This document shows, piece by piece, positions 27,573 to 36,765 of a DNA stretch of 64,000 nt. Made by a program: the position numbers and the translations under genes. The stretch is from Hahella sp. Its GTDB lineage: Bacteria; Pseudomonadota; Gammaproteobacteria; Pseudomonadales; Oleiphilaceae. Under the pieces are notes generated by a model. That model saw only the letters and a list, made by a program, of their open reading frames with translations. It was not told the origin of the DNA and searched no databases. The stretch is taken from contig JANQMN010000035.1 in the NCBI GenBank assembly GCA_028280065.1, positions 29,026-93,025 on the forward strand, read 5' to 3'. Within the stretch, counting starts at the first letter, position 1. Every line of letters begins with the position of its first letter.

Positions 27573-30098
27573 ATGCATTCTTCCAGTAATTTATTGCAAC
27601 TCTGGCTGCGCGAATGGCGCCAGCCATCGTTTCGCCTGCTGTGGGTGGCCTTGTTCGTGGCAGTGCTTACCGTCGCCTCGATTACCGCATTTACTGCCAG
27701 ATTGAAGATGGTGTTCGACGATGGTGCGGCGCGTTTCCTGGGGGGCGACCAGGCCGTCGAATCCACCCGCAGAATGCCGGAAGGCTGGCCGGTTTTGGCT
27801 GCCGAAAACGGATTGCAAAGCGGGTTGATTCTGCAGTTTGCTACCATGCTGCGAGGTATCGGCGAGGCTGCGGAAGACCAATATCAATTGGTGGCAGTCA
27901 AAGCGGTGAATAACGGTTATCCCTTAAAAGGCGAGGTTGGCATTAGCGAGACGCCAAGCGGCGATATGGAAACCGTGCATCGCGGTCCCGGCCCCGGAGA
28001 GATTTGGTTAGCTCCTCGGTTATTCGATGCCTTCGGAGTGCAAGTCGGTGATCAGGTTGCCATCGGGCAAACGCCGTTGACTATTAAAGCAGTCATTCAA
28101 AAAGAACCCGACCCAAATTTTTCCTTCGTGAATGTTGCGCCCAGAGTATTGATGCATTTCGATGATGTGGCCTCTACAGGCGTGGTGCAACCCGGAAGCC
28201 GGCTCAGTTATCGGCTTTTACTGGCAGGCGATGACCTTGCATTGAAAAACTTTAATAGAGCCATAGAACCGCAGATGACGGTATCTGACAAGATCGTCCG
28301 GGTTCGCGAAGGCAGTCCGGCCGTATCGAATGCCATCGATAAGGCGGAACGCTATCTACTGTTGGGGAGCGTCTTAGGTGTTTTGTTGGCAGCAGTGGCG
28401 CTGACTATTACCGCGCAGTTTTACGCGCAGCAGCAGAAGGATACCGTTGCACTGCTAAAAACCTTAGGCAGTCAAACCAAGCAGCTGTCCTATCGGTATG
28501 CCGGCATGTTGGGATTGTCTTCGGTCACTGCGATTGCGGCGGGACTGACAGCGGGCTGGATGGCCGAACGTTGGATCGCCTGGTCACTGCGTGATCTATT
28601 ACCGCCCCTGTCCTCCGGGCTGCCCTTGACTTGGGTGTGGTTGCCCATTGTTACTTTGGTAATCGTCCTTGTGGCATTCGCCTGGCCCGTTTTTTGGAGT
28701 CTTTGTAAAGAACCGCCTATGATTATCCTGCGGCAGGGCGTGGCCAGTGCCGACATGCAGCGGCTATTGGGTTTCTCCTGGCAGCGCCTGTTGATAGCCG
28801 CCGTCGGTTTCGGCTTGTTGCTCTGGATTTACAGCGGCGAGCCGATGATTGTGCTGGCAATTCTGATTGGCTTGGGCGCAATGATTGCCGTGGCGACCCT
28901 ATTGATGCGCTTTTGGTTGATGGTGAATCCGCCGAAGGTTACGCTGGTTCCCGGCGCCCTGCGCGCGGGTACCGAGCAATTGAAACGCCGCCCCTGGTCT
29001 ACCGTACCGCACATTCTAGCGCTGGGCAGCGCCTGGTCACTGTTAATCACGTTGTTCCTGGTGCGAACTGAACTTATCGACAATTGGCAGGCGCAAATAC
29101 CTGAAAATGCACCGAACCACTTTTTAGTCAATGTTGCCGAATATGAAGTCGAGCCCATTCAGCAACTGATTAAAGAAAACGGTATCAGCGCCGCACCGCT
29201 GTATCCCATGGTAAGGGGACGCCTAACCCATATCAACGATGTTGAAGTGAAAGTCGCCGTCACTAAAGAGGAAGAAGTCGGTGCTCTGAATAGAGAACTT
29301 AACCTAACCTGGATGGAGCAGCTACCAGCGGACAATAAATTGCTGGAAGGGCAGTGGTGGTCTTCACAAAACAGTAATGCCTCGGGTGTTTCTATCGAGA
29401 GCCAATTGGCGGGAAGATTGGGTGTCGGTTTGGGAGATCGTTTACGATTTACTATCGGTGACCGTGCCACGGAAGTGGATATCACCAGTATTCGCAGTGT
29501 CCAGTGGGATAGCCTCAAGCCTAACTTCTATTTTGCCTTTGAACCGGGGGCATTGGATGATTTCGCCGCGATCTATATCACCAGTGCTTTTATCACGCCT
29601 GAACAGAAGAACCTGATCAATCGGATCAATCGGGATTTCCCAACCGTGTCAGTGCTGGAACTGGATCAGTTTGTTGTGAAAATTCGTGAGGTTATCGCTC
29701 AGGTAACCATGGCCATCGAAGCGCTGCTGATTCTTATCTTCGCCGCGGCCCTATTGGTGGTGGCAGCCCTGCTTGCCCGTGAAGTTCCGGTTCGACAAGC
29801 GGAAACCGCTCTCTATCGGGCATTGGGCGCTCATAGGAAAGTTGTGGTTCAGGCGATATTTGGCGAGTTTGCCTTGATCGGGGCGATTTCCGGTGTGCTT
29901 GGCATTATTGTCGCCGAAGCCGTTGCCGGGTTCCTCCAGTATCGAATGTTCGAGCTGCCCTTTACGCCTCACCTGGGCGTTTGGGCGCTGATTCCGTTGA
30001 TCAGTGCTTTCGGGACCGCTTACTATGCCCGTTGGCGGTTACAACAGGTGTTAAGCACTCCTCCCCATCGGGCCTTGCAGACAGGATTTGCCGAATAG
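27573..30098 (+). CDS. ybbP: YbbP-type FtsX-family ABC permease
   Basis: 841 residues. One N-terminal membrane helix, a large periplasmic domain, then two FtsX-like blocks of helices (about residues 260-420 and 710-835) separated by a second periplasmic domain. This duplicated layout, about 800 residues long, is that of YbbP. It starts 2 bp after the ybbA stop. The ending SGVLGIIVAEAVAGFL...ALIPLISAFGTAYYARW is typical of the family. Confidence 0.93.
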   Translation: MHSSSNLLQLWLREWRQPSFRLLWVALFVAVLTVASITAFTARLKMVFDDGAARFLGGDQAVESTRRMPEGWPVLAAENGLQSGLILQFATMLRGIGEAAEDQYQLVAVKAVNNGYPLKGEVGISETPSGDMETVHRGPGPGEIWLAPRLFDAFGVQVGDQVAIGQTPLTIKAVIQKEPDPNFSFVNVAPRVLMHFDDVASTGVVQPGSRLSYRLLLAGDDLALKNFNRAIEPQMTVSDKIVRVREGSPAVSNAIDKAERYLLLGSVLGVLLAAVALTITAQFYAQQQKDTVALLKTLGSQTKQLSYRYAGMLGLSSVTAIAAGLTAGWMAERWIAWSLRDLLPPLSSGLPLTWVWLPIVTLVIVLVAFAWPVFWSLCKEPPMIILRQGVASADMQRLLGFSWQRLLIAAVGFGLLLWIYSGEPMIVLAILIGLGAMIAVATLLMRFWLMVNPPKVTLVPGALRAGTEQLKRRPWSTVPHILALGSAWSLLITLFLVRTELIDNWQAQIPENAPNHFLVNVAEYEVEPIQQLIKENGISAAPLYPMVRGRLTHINDVEVKVAVTKEEEVGALNRELNLTWMEQLPADNKLLEGQWWSSQNSNASGVSIESQLAGRLGVGLGDRLRFTIGDRATEVDITSIRSVQWDSLKPNFYFAFEPGALDDFAAIYITSAFITPEQKNLINRINRDFPTVSVLELDQFVVKIREVIAQVTMAIEALLILIFAAALLVVAALLAREVPVRQAETALYRALGAHRKVVVQAIFGEFALIGAISGVLGIIVAEAVAGFLQYRMFELPFTPHLGVWALIPLISAFGTAYYARWRLQQVLSTPPHRALQTGFAE

Positions 30099-30101
30099 AC
30101 G

Positions 30102-31364
30102 GTGGGACAAGCAGCCGCTAAATATCTCGCCAGATACGGAGCTGAGGAGCTTCAATATCTGGCGCCTCTGTTTGCCGATCCGCAGGTAAAGGAGCTGCGC
30201 TGGCAAAACGTTTTAGCCATCCCTGTCTTCGCCGAAACATTGGATGATCTCCTCGCAGTGACGTCGGAGTTGTCCGATTCCGAGCAAAATTTCCTGCAGA
30301 TCTGGGTTTTTAACGCCAATGTTGTGGCTACTGACGAGCAAGTAACGGCTACCCGGCAATGCATGCTCGCGGTTAAACAAATGGCTGGCCGGATAATCGA
30401 GGCGGGTACTCTCGCACTATGCCGACTTAAGGCTACCTGGATATTAGTGGTAGATCGGTGTAGTCCTGGCAATCAACTCAAAGCCAAGCAGGGAGTGGGC
30501 ATTGCGCGGAAAATTGCTGGTGATCTAGCGTTAGAAGTCCAGAGTTTGGGATTTATCACCGGTTCTTGGCTTGCCTATACCGATGCGGATGCCCGTCTAC
30601 CGGAAGATTATTGGCAGCGAGTAGAAACTGTTCCGGCAAATGTCGCTGGATTTGTTTTCCCAAATATTCATTTGCCCGAAGGCAGTCAGATGCAACGGGC
30701 CTTAATCAATCAATACCAACAGTGGTTGGATGCTTATGTCGAAGGGTTGAAGAGTGCCGGATCTCCCTATGCGTTTCATACCATTGGCAGCACCATGGGA
30801 TGTTCGCTGGAACATTATGCGCGGGTGCGGGGCATACCGGACCGTCTTGCGGGAGAAGACTTTTATTTCCTCAATAAACTGGCCAAAACCGGGCAAATAC
30901 ACCGGCTTGCGGGAGCACCGATTCGTCTGAGCGGCCGCTTGAGTGACCGGGTGCCCTTCGGAACAGGGCCGGCATTGACCAAAGCCATAACGAATCGTGA
31001 GATGCAGGGTGTGATTACCGGCTACCATCCGTTGAGTTATCAACTTTTAGCCTTGCTGCTGACCGGCGTGGAGAATATTTGGTCAGATGGAAAATCGCGC
31101 ATAGTTACTAACCTGGATGCAATTGGCGCCGCAATGGATAACTTATTGATAAAGGAAAATATCGATTTCCCGGAGTCATCCGGAGCATACTTTGAGTCGG
31201 TAAAAATGGCGCTTATGCTTGCAGGTTTTATGGCAAAATCGAAAACGAAAGAGAGCTTCGTGCGTCATTTTCATCACTGGTTCGATGCCTTTCGAACTTT
31301 AAAATTCATTCATTGGTGGCGTGACCATGGCTTGCAGGAGATACCGGTAGATGGCCTCAATTGA
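30102..31364 (+). CDS. Family 2-like glycosyltransferase
   Basis: 420 residues, GTG start 3 bp after the ybbP stop. GT-A features: a metal-site-like YTDADARLPEDYW near residues 164-176, and later AGEDFYFLNKLAKTG, where the Asp would be the catalytic base. The segment GVGIARKIAGDLAL before the acidic motif is also seen in this group. No membrane segment or signal is clear, so it may work at the cytosolic face. Acceptor and donor are unknown. Its end overlaps the next gene by 14 bp, making it part of a tight operon with ybbAP and the hydrolase/thioesterases. Confidence 0.75.
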   Translation: MGQAAAKYLARYGAEELQYLAPLFADPQVKELRWQNVLAIPVFAETLDDLLAVTSELSDSEQNFLQIWVFNANVVATDEQVTATRQCMLAVKQMAGRIIEAGTLALCRLKATWILVVDRCSPGNQLKAKQGVGIARKIAGDLALEVQSLGFITGSWLAYTDADARLPEDYWQRVETVPANVAGFVFPNIHLPEGSQMQRALINQYQQWLDAYVEGLKSAGSPYAFHTIGSTMGCSLEHYARVRGIPDRLAGEDFYFLNKLAKTGQIHRLAGAPIRLSGRLSDRVPFGTGPALTKAITNREMQGVITGYHPLSYQLLALLLTGVENIWSDGKSRIVTNLDAIGAAMDNLLIKENIDFPESSGAYFESVKMALMLAGFMAKSKTKESFVRHFHHWFDAFRTLKFIHWWRDHGLQEIPVDGLN

Positions 31365-32304
31365 AACTTCCATTGAATCGGCGTCGGCTAGGTTGGAATT
31401 CCCAGGCCAGTTGCCGGAGCAGCTTCATGCTTGGCAGAGCCAGCCGCACAATGGACTGACGCTGCGCGGTCAACGTAGTCAGCCCAAGGGTAGATCCCTC
31501 GTACATTTTTTACATGGCAATGGTTTTTGCGGCTTAAGCTATTGGCCCATGCTCGAAAAGCTTGTTGTCGAATATGATCTGTTTATCCATGATATTCAGG
31601 GCCATGGCGATAGCGATGTCGGGGATTGTTTCCTGGGTTGGAATGAAAATGCCGTTTTGGTTCAGAAAGTCTGGACGGAGTTTTCAAGCGACTATCAAAA
31701 TGGTGATTTGATCGGTATAGGGCACAGCCTCGGTGGAGTAATCACTGCACTCATGGCTGCCGAACATCCTTCAATGTTTTCCCGTCTAATCCTCTTGGAT
31801 CCGGTAATCTTTACTCCCAAAATGCTTTTGGGAATGCAGCTGTTCAAGTTCCTGCGGCTAAAAAACCCGAACCCACTGGCTAAAAAAGCCCAGCGCCGAC
31901 GGAACGGTTGGTCATCCCGGCAAGAAGCCTTTTCCGATTTCGTCGGACGCGGGATTTTTAAAGGCTGGCACGATGCCGCACTGCAGGCGCATGTCGAGTT
32001 CGCGCTTTGCGAACAGGCAGACGAACTTGTCGCCCTCAAATGCCCACCACAGCGAGAAGCCGAAATATTTTCCACTTTCCCCCGTAAACTTTGGACCGCG
32101 CTTTCCGGAATTACCGTTCCGGTACACATTATCTATGGCAAAGACACGTATCCTTTTGTGAAAGACGCGGTTGCGCTACTACAAAAAAGAAATCACCGGG
32201 TGTCATCGGAGGAATTACCGGGCGGCCATTGTTTTATGCAGGAATATCCGGATTTGGCTGCATCGGCTATTCTTTCATCATTATCCACAAACGGAGCTGG
32301 CTGA
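31351..32304 (+). CDS. Alpha/beta-fold hydrolase
   Basis: 317 residues. Oxyanion segment HFLHGNGFC, nucleophile elbow GIGHSLGG (about residues 127-134), acid in IIYGKDTYPF, and catalytic His in GGHCFMQEYP. No signal peptide, so cytosolic. Substrate unknown; lipase, esterase and lactonase are all possible. ATG lies inside the end of the glycosyltransferase gene (14-bp overlap), and a hotdog thioesterase follows after 4 bp, so a shared pathway involving acyl groups is plausible but inferred. Confidence 0.9.
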   Translation: MASIETSIESASARLEFPGQLPEQLHAWQSQPHNGLTLRGQRSQPKGRSLVHFLHGNGFCGLSYWPMLEKLVVEYDLFIHDIQGHGDSDVGDCFLGWNENAVLVQKVWTEFSSDYQNGDLIGIGHSLGGVITALMAAEHPSMFSRLILLDPVIFTPKMLLGMQLFKFLRLKNPNPLAKKAQRRRNGWSSRQEAFSDFVGRGIFKGWHDAALQAHVEFALCEQADELVALKCPPQREAEIFSTFPRKLWTALSGITVPVHIIYGKDTYPFVKDAVALLQKRNHRVSSEELPGGHCFMQEYPDLAASAILSSLSTNGAG

Positions 32305-32308
32305 CACT

Positions 32309-32833
32309 ATGCTGCATGAGGAAACCTGGAACAACGATCCACAGTTGCATGGCAAGGTTGGCAGATTCATCGGTTCGCTGAAACAGTGTAAGGAACTGCA
32401 AATGCAAGTGATGACTGCCAGCCCCCGAGGGCTCGAACTGGAGCTGCCATATTCCAACACCATTGTGGGAAATATTGATTCCGGCGTGATTCATGGCGGC
32501 GCAATAACTACTCTGATGGATACCGCCTCCGGAGGGAGCGTACTCTGTTGTCTGCCGGAACTGGAACTTTGTCCGACGCTGGACTTGCGAGTGGATTATA
32601 TGCGCACGGCGATGCCCGGACAGCCTATCTTTGCCCGTGCTGTGTGCTACCGGATTACCACGACCATAATTTTCACCCGCTGTGAGGCGTTTCAACGCTC
32701 TCCCTTGAAACCTATTGCGCATTGTGTCGCTACTTTTATGCGTATCGGACGAGAGGCATCCCCCCAATGGTTCTGGGACCAAATAGAAGGCAAAGCTGAC
32801 GATTCGCCTTTACCGCAGGGTGGGGAGGAATAG
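32309..32833 (+). CDS. PaaI-type hotdog thioesterase (first of two)
   Basis: 174 residues from ATG 32309; an upstream in-frame start would lie within the hydrolase gene. The hotdog helix motif HGGAITTLMDTASG near residues 66-79 carries the acidic catalytic residue (Asp76). TLDLRVDYMRTAMPGQPIFARAVC is the typical second strand set, split as DLRVDYMR and GQPIFARA. It probably hydrolyses an acyl- or aryl-CoA. It is followed after 2 bp by a paralogous gene. Confidence 0.88.
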   Translation: MLHEETWNNDPQLHGKVGRFIGSLKQCKELQMQVMTASPRGLELELPYSNTIVGNIDSGVIHGGAITTLMDTASGGSVLCCLPELELCPTLDLRVDYMRTAMPGQPIFARAVCYRITTTIIFTRCEAFQRSPLKPIAHCVATFMRIGREASPQWFWDQIEGKADDSPLPQGGEE

Positions 32834-32835
32834 AC

Positions 32836-33288
32836 GTGTCGGAGCTTAACCGAATTCTCTGTAAATCCCGCGAGTGCGGCGACTACAATCTTCTGCTCAA
32901 TTCCATACCATATGCAAACTCCCTAGGTGTTTACTGCAAGCAATTTGGCAACGAGGTGGTTTTTGCTCTACCCAAACGGGAGCAAAACTTGGGTAACCCC
33001 ATACTTCCCGCTATTCATGGTGGTGTGATCGGTGGTTTTATGGAAATTGCCGCCGCTTTTCATTTGATGATATTTCTGGAAACGGATGCACTGCCGAAGA
33101 TTGTCGACTTCTCTCTAGATTACCTGCGTGCCGGTTTGTATCGCGAAACCTTTGCCGAATGCGAATTAACCCGGCAAGGCAAACGGGTGGCCAACGTCAA
33201 TGTGACTGCATGGCAGACGAAAAAAACGGATCCCATTGCCTTGGCCAGGGCGCACTTCCTGTTCAGTCGGGATGAGAATCAATCGTGA
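32836..33288 (+). CDS. PaaI-type hotdog thioesterase (second of two)
   Basis: 150 residues, GTG start 2 bp after its paralogue. Hotdog helix HGGVIGGFMEIAAAF has Glu in place of the Asp of the first copy. VDFSLDYLRAGLYRETFAECEL forms the second sheet segment, split as DFSLDYLR and ETFAECEL. The two proteins may form a heteromer; adjacent hotdog genes with Asp and Glu variants fit that, but it is not shown. Last gene of the run beginning at ybbA. Confidence 0.87.
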   Translation: MSELNRILCKSRECGDYNLLLNSIPYANSLGVYCKQFGNEVVFALPKREQNLGNPILPAIHGGVIGGFMEIAAAFHLMIFLETDALPKIVDFSLDYLRAGLYRETFAECELTRQGKRVANVNVTAWQTKKTDPIALARAHFLFSRDENQS

Positions 33289-33412
33289 TCGAGTGATTCT
33301 CGCTGGTTTATTTCTTGGAAAATTGATCTGCGGATTTGCATGTACGTTCAAATCTTGAACATTAAATACCTATGGCCTAGCCTGAAGAGGTTACTCACTA
33401 GAGGAGAATCAA

Positions 33413-33853
33413 ATGGAATTTAGAAAAGTATTGGTGCCAATTGATTTCTCCAAGGGGTCAACGGAAGCCCTCGAGGTAAGTCTGGCACATTTCGCAAATG
33501 CTCAAATCTTCGTTCTCCATGTTATTGACACGAATCAGAGTGATATTGTGTTTGAGGATGAAATTAGCAATGAGTTCCAAAGCAAGATTCAAGATGCAGC
33601 GTATCAGAAGCTGAAAAGTCAGTTGGAGGCGCGGCCAAACTACGATGGTAAACTGGAGCCTATCGTGCGCGCCGGGCGGCCGGTGAATGTCATCCTGGAA
33701 ACGGCCAAGAGTTATGAGGCCGACCTCATTGTGATGGGTTCGCACGGCAACACCAGCATCACCAGAACCTTTTTCGGACACACGACATACCACGTATCCA
33801 GGAAAGCGGAATGTTCGACTTGGGTGATTAAGGGCGAGAGTACCAAAAACTAA
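33413..33853 (+). CDS. Single-domain universal stress protein
   Basis: 146-residue UspA-like protein (start EFRKVLVPIDFSKGSTEAL). The ATP-binding loop reads GSHGNTSITRTFFGH, that is G-x2-G-x9-G, but with His where Ser/Thr usually follows, so nucleotide binding may be altered. AGAGGAG SD stands 6 bp before ATG. Monocistronic, unrelated in orientation to the sulP-usp pair at 13-15.5 kb. Confidence 0.92.
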   Translation: MEFRKVLVPIDFSKGSTEALEVSLAHFANAQIFVLHVIDTNQSDIVFEDEISNEFQSKIQDAAYQKLKSQLEARPNYDGKLEPIVRAGRPVNVILETAKSYEADLIVMGSHGNTSITRTFFGHTTYHVSRKAECSTWVIKGESTKN

Positions 33854-33891
33854 CGTTGATGCGGACTTGCGACTCGTTCCAAGTCTGTTGG

Positions 33892-36132
33892 TCATGGGTT
33901 CGCATAGTTTGGATTTGGCCAGCTCATTGTTGCAAATACGATGCACATTTCATCCGAGGAACCGTCTCCCCAGGTGACATCCACAGGTGTCAACAAGGGC
34001 TGCCACGGATTGCCGGTACTGTTGTCGTAAATACATTCCACCCGAAAACGGTCTCCCGGATGGATCTCGATAGGATCCTTATAACGGTAAATGGTCTGCC
34101 ATTCGAAGTTCCAACGGGGTAGGTAGAGCACCTCTTCGACTGAGCCGTCTGTCCTGGCAATTTCCAAAGAGATTTCTTTACCCAGATAATGCTGATGAGG
34201 CGTGGCGCCGATCATCATCAGGTCAAAGTTGGTGCTGAAGTAGTCGTCGATAAACAAACTGCCGAAACCAATGGCGCCATAGCTTTGACCCTCAATGTGA
34301 TAACTGTCTCCGGCAGGAATGTATAGGTCGAGATCCACTACGGGAATAATCTGAATTAGTTCCCGGGGCTCGCCTTGGGTAAACCAAAGTCGCACTTCCG
34401 ATGCATCCTGGTCGTTAGGTTGCGGAAGGTTGTAGTGCATCTGAACCGAAATCAACGTTCCCGGCTCCAGTAAAATACCCGCCTGCTCGTATTCATTCGG
34501 AACCGCGCCGGGAGCCCAGCCGCCTATTCCCGACGCGAGATTCACCTGGCCGGAGGAGAGGTCCACGCTAGCATTGATAATCTCATCCGGCAGCGGTCCG
34601 CCAAAACAGTTATAACCCTCTCCCGGAATGCTGTCCGCATATTCCTGTATGGCGGCAGCCAAGTCCGGCGCAATGGCGTAGATGATGACATGATGGTCGA
34701 TACGCGGATTGCCGGGAATAACCTCGCTTGCCTTGACATATCGCTTGGTGGTGAGTTGCGGGTCAAAAAGGAAACACCGGTATAAATCCGTTTCGCCGTT
34801 CTGCAGAAAGTCTCCGGGAGTGAAATCCGGAACCCTGGCGGTCCAATCAGGAGTGCCCTCAACGGCAGGAATTTCAACCTCAAATGCACGACTTTGGCCG
34901 GTTTCGCCTTCCGGCGCTCCGTTTTCTACCCATAGCTGAATGCGGTTGATTTCGGCTTCGGTCAAACCGAGAAAATCTTCGATAAGACTCGCGTCGTCAC
35001 TGCTTCCGGCGACAAAATTCGGCGGCATATAGCCTACGTTATCCGCCCGACCATTATGGCGCACGTTAAAGGTAATCAGGTCTTTAACCGCCGCAGTGGT
35101 GGCGTAGTCGTAAAAAATTGGGATGCCGCCGCCATCCGGCTGATGGCACACTTGACAGTTGTCCTGCAGGATGACTTCGATATCGCCGTAGTAGACAGGA
35201 TTCTCGATTGTCTGATGGGCCACTGAAACAGATCCCAAGGATTTGGTAAGGTTACCCGAGCTATCGGAAATCGGATTGTCGTGTAAGGCTGATAACGAAG
35301 GCCGCCAGGGTTGTTTTAGGGAGACGGATTGGGTGGAGGCAGCAGCATGGTCGGCATGTTCAATGGCACGCCATTGGCCATTGAGGAGTCCGCGTTGTTC
35401 GCCGTCACGCAAGTTCAGAATATAACCTTGGGGCACAGACAAATCGGAAGTGACAAACCCGGTGCTGCGAATTCCGGCGATGCCCAAGCCATAGCCATAT
35501 GCGTTGCCGCTGCTGTCCTTGAGAACAAGATCCAGTAGCAGATCGCCATTTTCCTCAACGCTCACACTGGAGGTAAACGTAATTTCCTGATCGTCATGCA
35601 GCACTACCTGGCTGGTAGCGGCATCCCCATCTCTGATATCGATGTGGAGTTCCGGCAACTCGATTAGTGTGGGTGGAAGATCGACAAAACTGATTTCAAG
35701 ATGTCCGTCATAGGGATGGGCTTCCTCTTCGATGGCAGGTGATCCCGCCGGTCGCCAGTGAATCGAATAAATGCCTTCCGGAACATTGGTTGTATCCCAG
35801 GTTGCCTCGAAATAGCCGTCATCAACGCTGACATTTTCCGCAAACAAAGTAAGCTGTTTGTTTCCCAGCCTGTCGTCGCTGAAATAAAGGTCAACATGGG
35901 TAACGCCGTCCAGGTCGCCTGCAAAATCAATATGGGCTTCCTTATCCGCCTTGAGGATGTAGTATTGGGTATCCCAAAAACCGCTGGCGGTGATCGGTGC
36001 GTCATCGTCTGATTCGTCTGGCAACTCCGGTTCCGGAGAGTTGTCTGAGCCATTACTACCACCTCCGCCGCCGCAAGCGGTCATGAAAAAGCCCATAAGG
36101 AGAACAAGAAAGAGGTGAAGTTTTCTGTTCAT
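33892..36132 (-). CDS. Lipoprotein with CxxCH haem site and PHM-type copper monooxygenase domain
   Basis: 746 residues. Lipobox FMTAC with acceptor Cys20, then a Gly/Ser/Asp-rich linker. Residues about 50-310 are beta-rich and unassigned. A single haem site CQVCH (326-330) is followed by a likely Met ligand in YMPP (369). The C-terminal third has the type II copper monooxygenase ligands: His480-His481 and His566 (CuM/CuH-type site 1), then His646-x-His648 and Met729 (site 2). In PHM/DBM enzymes these hydroxylate with ascorbate; here the haem could supply electrons. Start ATG 36132 was chosen so that the signal peptide begins MNRKLHLF. Substrate unknown. Confidence 0.85.
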   Translation of the reverse strand: MNRKLHLFLVLLMGFFMTACGGGGGSNGSDNSPEPELPDESDDDAPITASGFWDTQYYILKADKEAHIDFAGDLDGVTHVDLYFSDDRLGNKQLTLFAENVSVDDGYFEATWDTTNVPEGIYSIHWRPAGSPAIEEEAHPYDGHLEISFVDLPPTLIELPELHIDIRDGDAATSQVVLHDDQEITFTSSVSVEENGDLLLDLVLKDSSGNAYGYGLGIAGIRSTGFVTSDLSVPQGYILNLRDGEQRGLLNGQWRAIEHADHAAASTQSVSLKQPWRPSLSALHDNPISDSSGNLTKSLGSVSVAHQTIENPVYYGDIEVILQDNCQVCHQPDGGGIPIFYDYATTAAVKDLITFNVRHNGRADNVGYMPPNFVAGSSDDASLIEDFLGLTEAEINRIQLWVENGAPEGETGQSRAFEVEIPAVEGTPDWTARVPDFTPGDFLQNGETDLYRCFLFDPQLTTKRYVKASEVIPGNPRIDHHVIIYAIAPDLAAAIQEYADSIPGEGYNCFGGPLPDEIINASVDLSSGQVNLASGIGGWAPGAVPNEYEQAGILLEPGTLISVQMHYNLPQPNDQDASEVRLWFTQGEPRELIQIIPVVDLDLYIPAGDSYHIEGQSYGAIGFGSLFIDDYFSTNFDLMMIGATPHQHYLGKEISLEIARTDGSVEEVLYLPRWNFEWQTIYRYKDPIEIHPGDRFRVECIYDNSTGNPWQPLLTPVDVTWGDGSSDEMCIVFATMSWPNPNYANP

Positions 36133-36166
36133 GATCCGCCCCGGTAGTTGGTTTTCATTCAAGTAA

Positions 36167-36307
36167 GAGGTACTTGCAAAACTTCAATTCGAGCTTCCTG
36201 GCAAGGCAAAAATGCACGGAAAAGCGGAGTTTACACGAAGTAAATGAGCATTTGAGTACATTTTTAACGCAGCCAGGGTGTTCGAAGTGGAGTTTTGCAA
36301 GTGCCTC
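36167..36307. repeat. MITE-like palindromic element (141 bp)
   Basis: The 34-bp ends are inverted repeats with a few mismatches (GAGGTACTTGCAAAACTTC... against GAGGCACTTGCAAAACTCC...). The interior continues as an imperfect palindrome (CTGGCAAGGC...AAAAATG against its complement), so the whole can fold into one long hairpin. No coding capacity. AAGTAA adjoins both sides (36161-36166 and 36310-36315), compatible with target duplication but offset by 2 bp on the right. Possible relatives are at 25180-25202 and 56883-56904. Confidence 0.7.
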
Positions 36308-36449
36308 GTAAGTAAGTTTAGACCCAAAACCACACTTCATATTGCTAATGCCAATCCTTGAAATCGTCCTGAGGATGTTTGGAAAGGGCAGGTTTATCAT
36401 CCATAATGCTGATTGGCCAAGCCGTTAACCTGTTAACAGGAGAATAATT

Positions 36450-36764
36450 ATGATAGTGACCTGTGTGCATGTTTCAGTAAAACCCGAAAACGTCGATGAC
36501 TTCATCAAAGCCTCCACCATCAACCACGAAAATAGCGTGAAGGAGCCGGGCAATTTGCGCTTCGACCTGTTGCAGCTCGCCGAAAACGGTACCCGGTTTT
36601 TGCTGTATGAAGCCTATGAGTCCGAAGAAGCGGCGGCTGCGCATAAAGATACTTCTCACTATAAAACCTGGCGCGAAACCGTCGCACCCTATATGGCGGA
36701 AGATCGCAAAGGTGTTCGGTACAACATCGTGACACCGGCTTCCAAAGCGGGTTGGGGGAAATAG
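36450..36764 (+). CDS. Antibiotic-biosynthesis-monooxygenase (ABM/LsrG-like) protein
   Basis: 104 residues with the ABM ferredoxin-like fold: VTCVHVSVKPENVDDFIKA start, central GNLRFDLLQ strand and FLLYEAYESEEAAAAHKDTSHYKTW near residues 50-73. This resembles LsrG/YgiN-type members that isomerise or oxygenate small molecules without cofactor. It lies 1 bp before an iron-type alcohol dehydrogenase on the same strand, so the two probably act on one substrate, still unknown. Confidence 0.85.
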   Translation: MIVTCVHVSVKPENVDDFIKASTINHENSVKEPGNLRFDLLQLAENGTRFLLYEAYESEEAAAAHKDTSHYKTWRETVAPYMAEDRKGVRYNIVTPASKAGWGK

Positions 36765-36765
36765 G

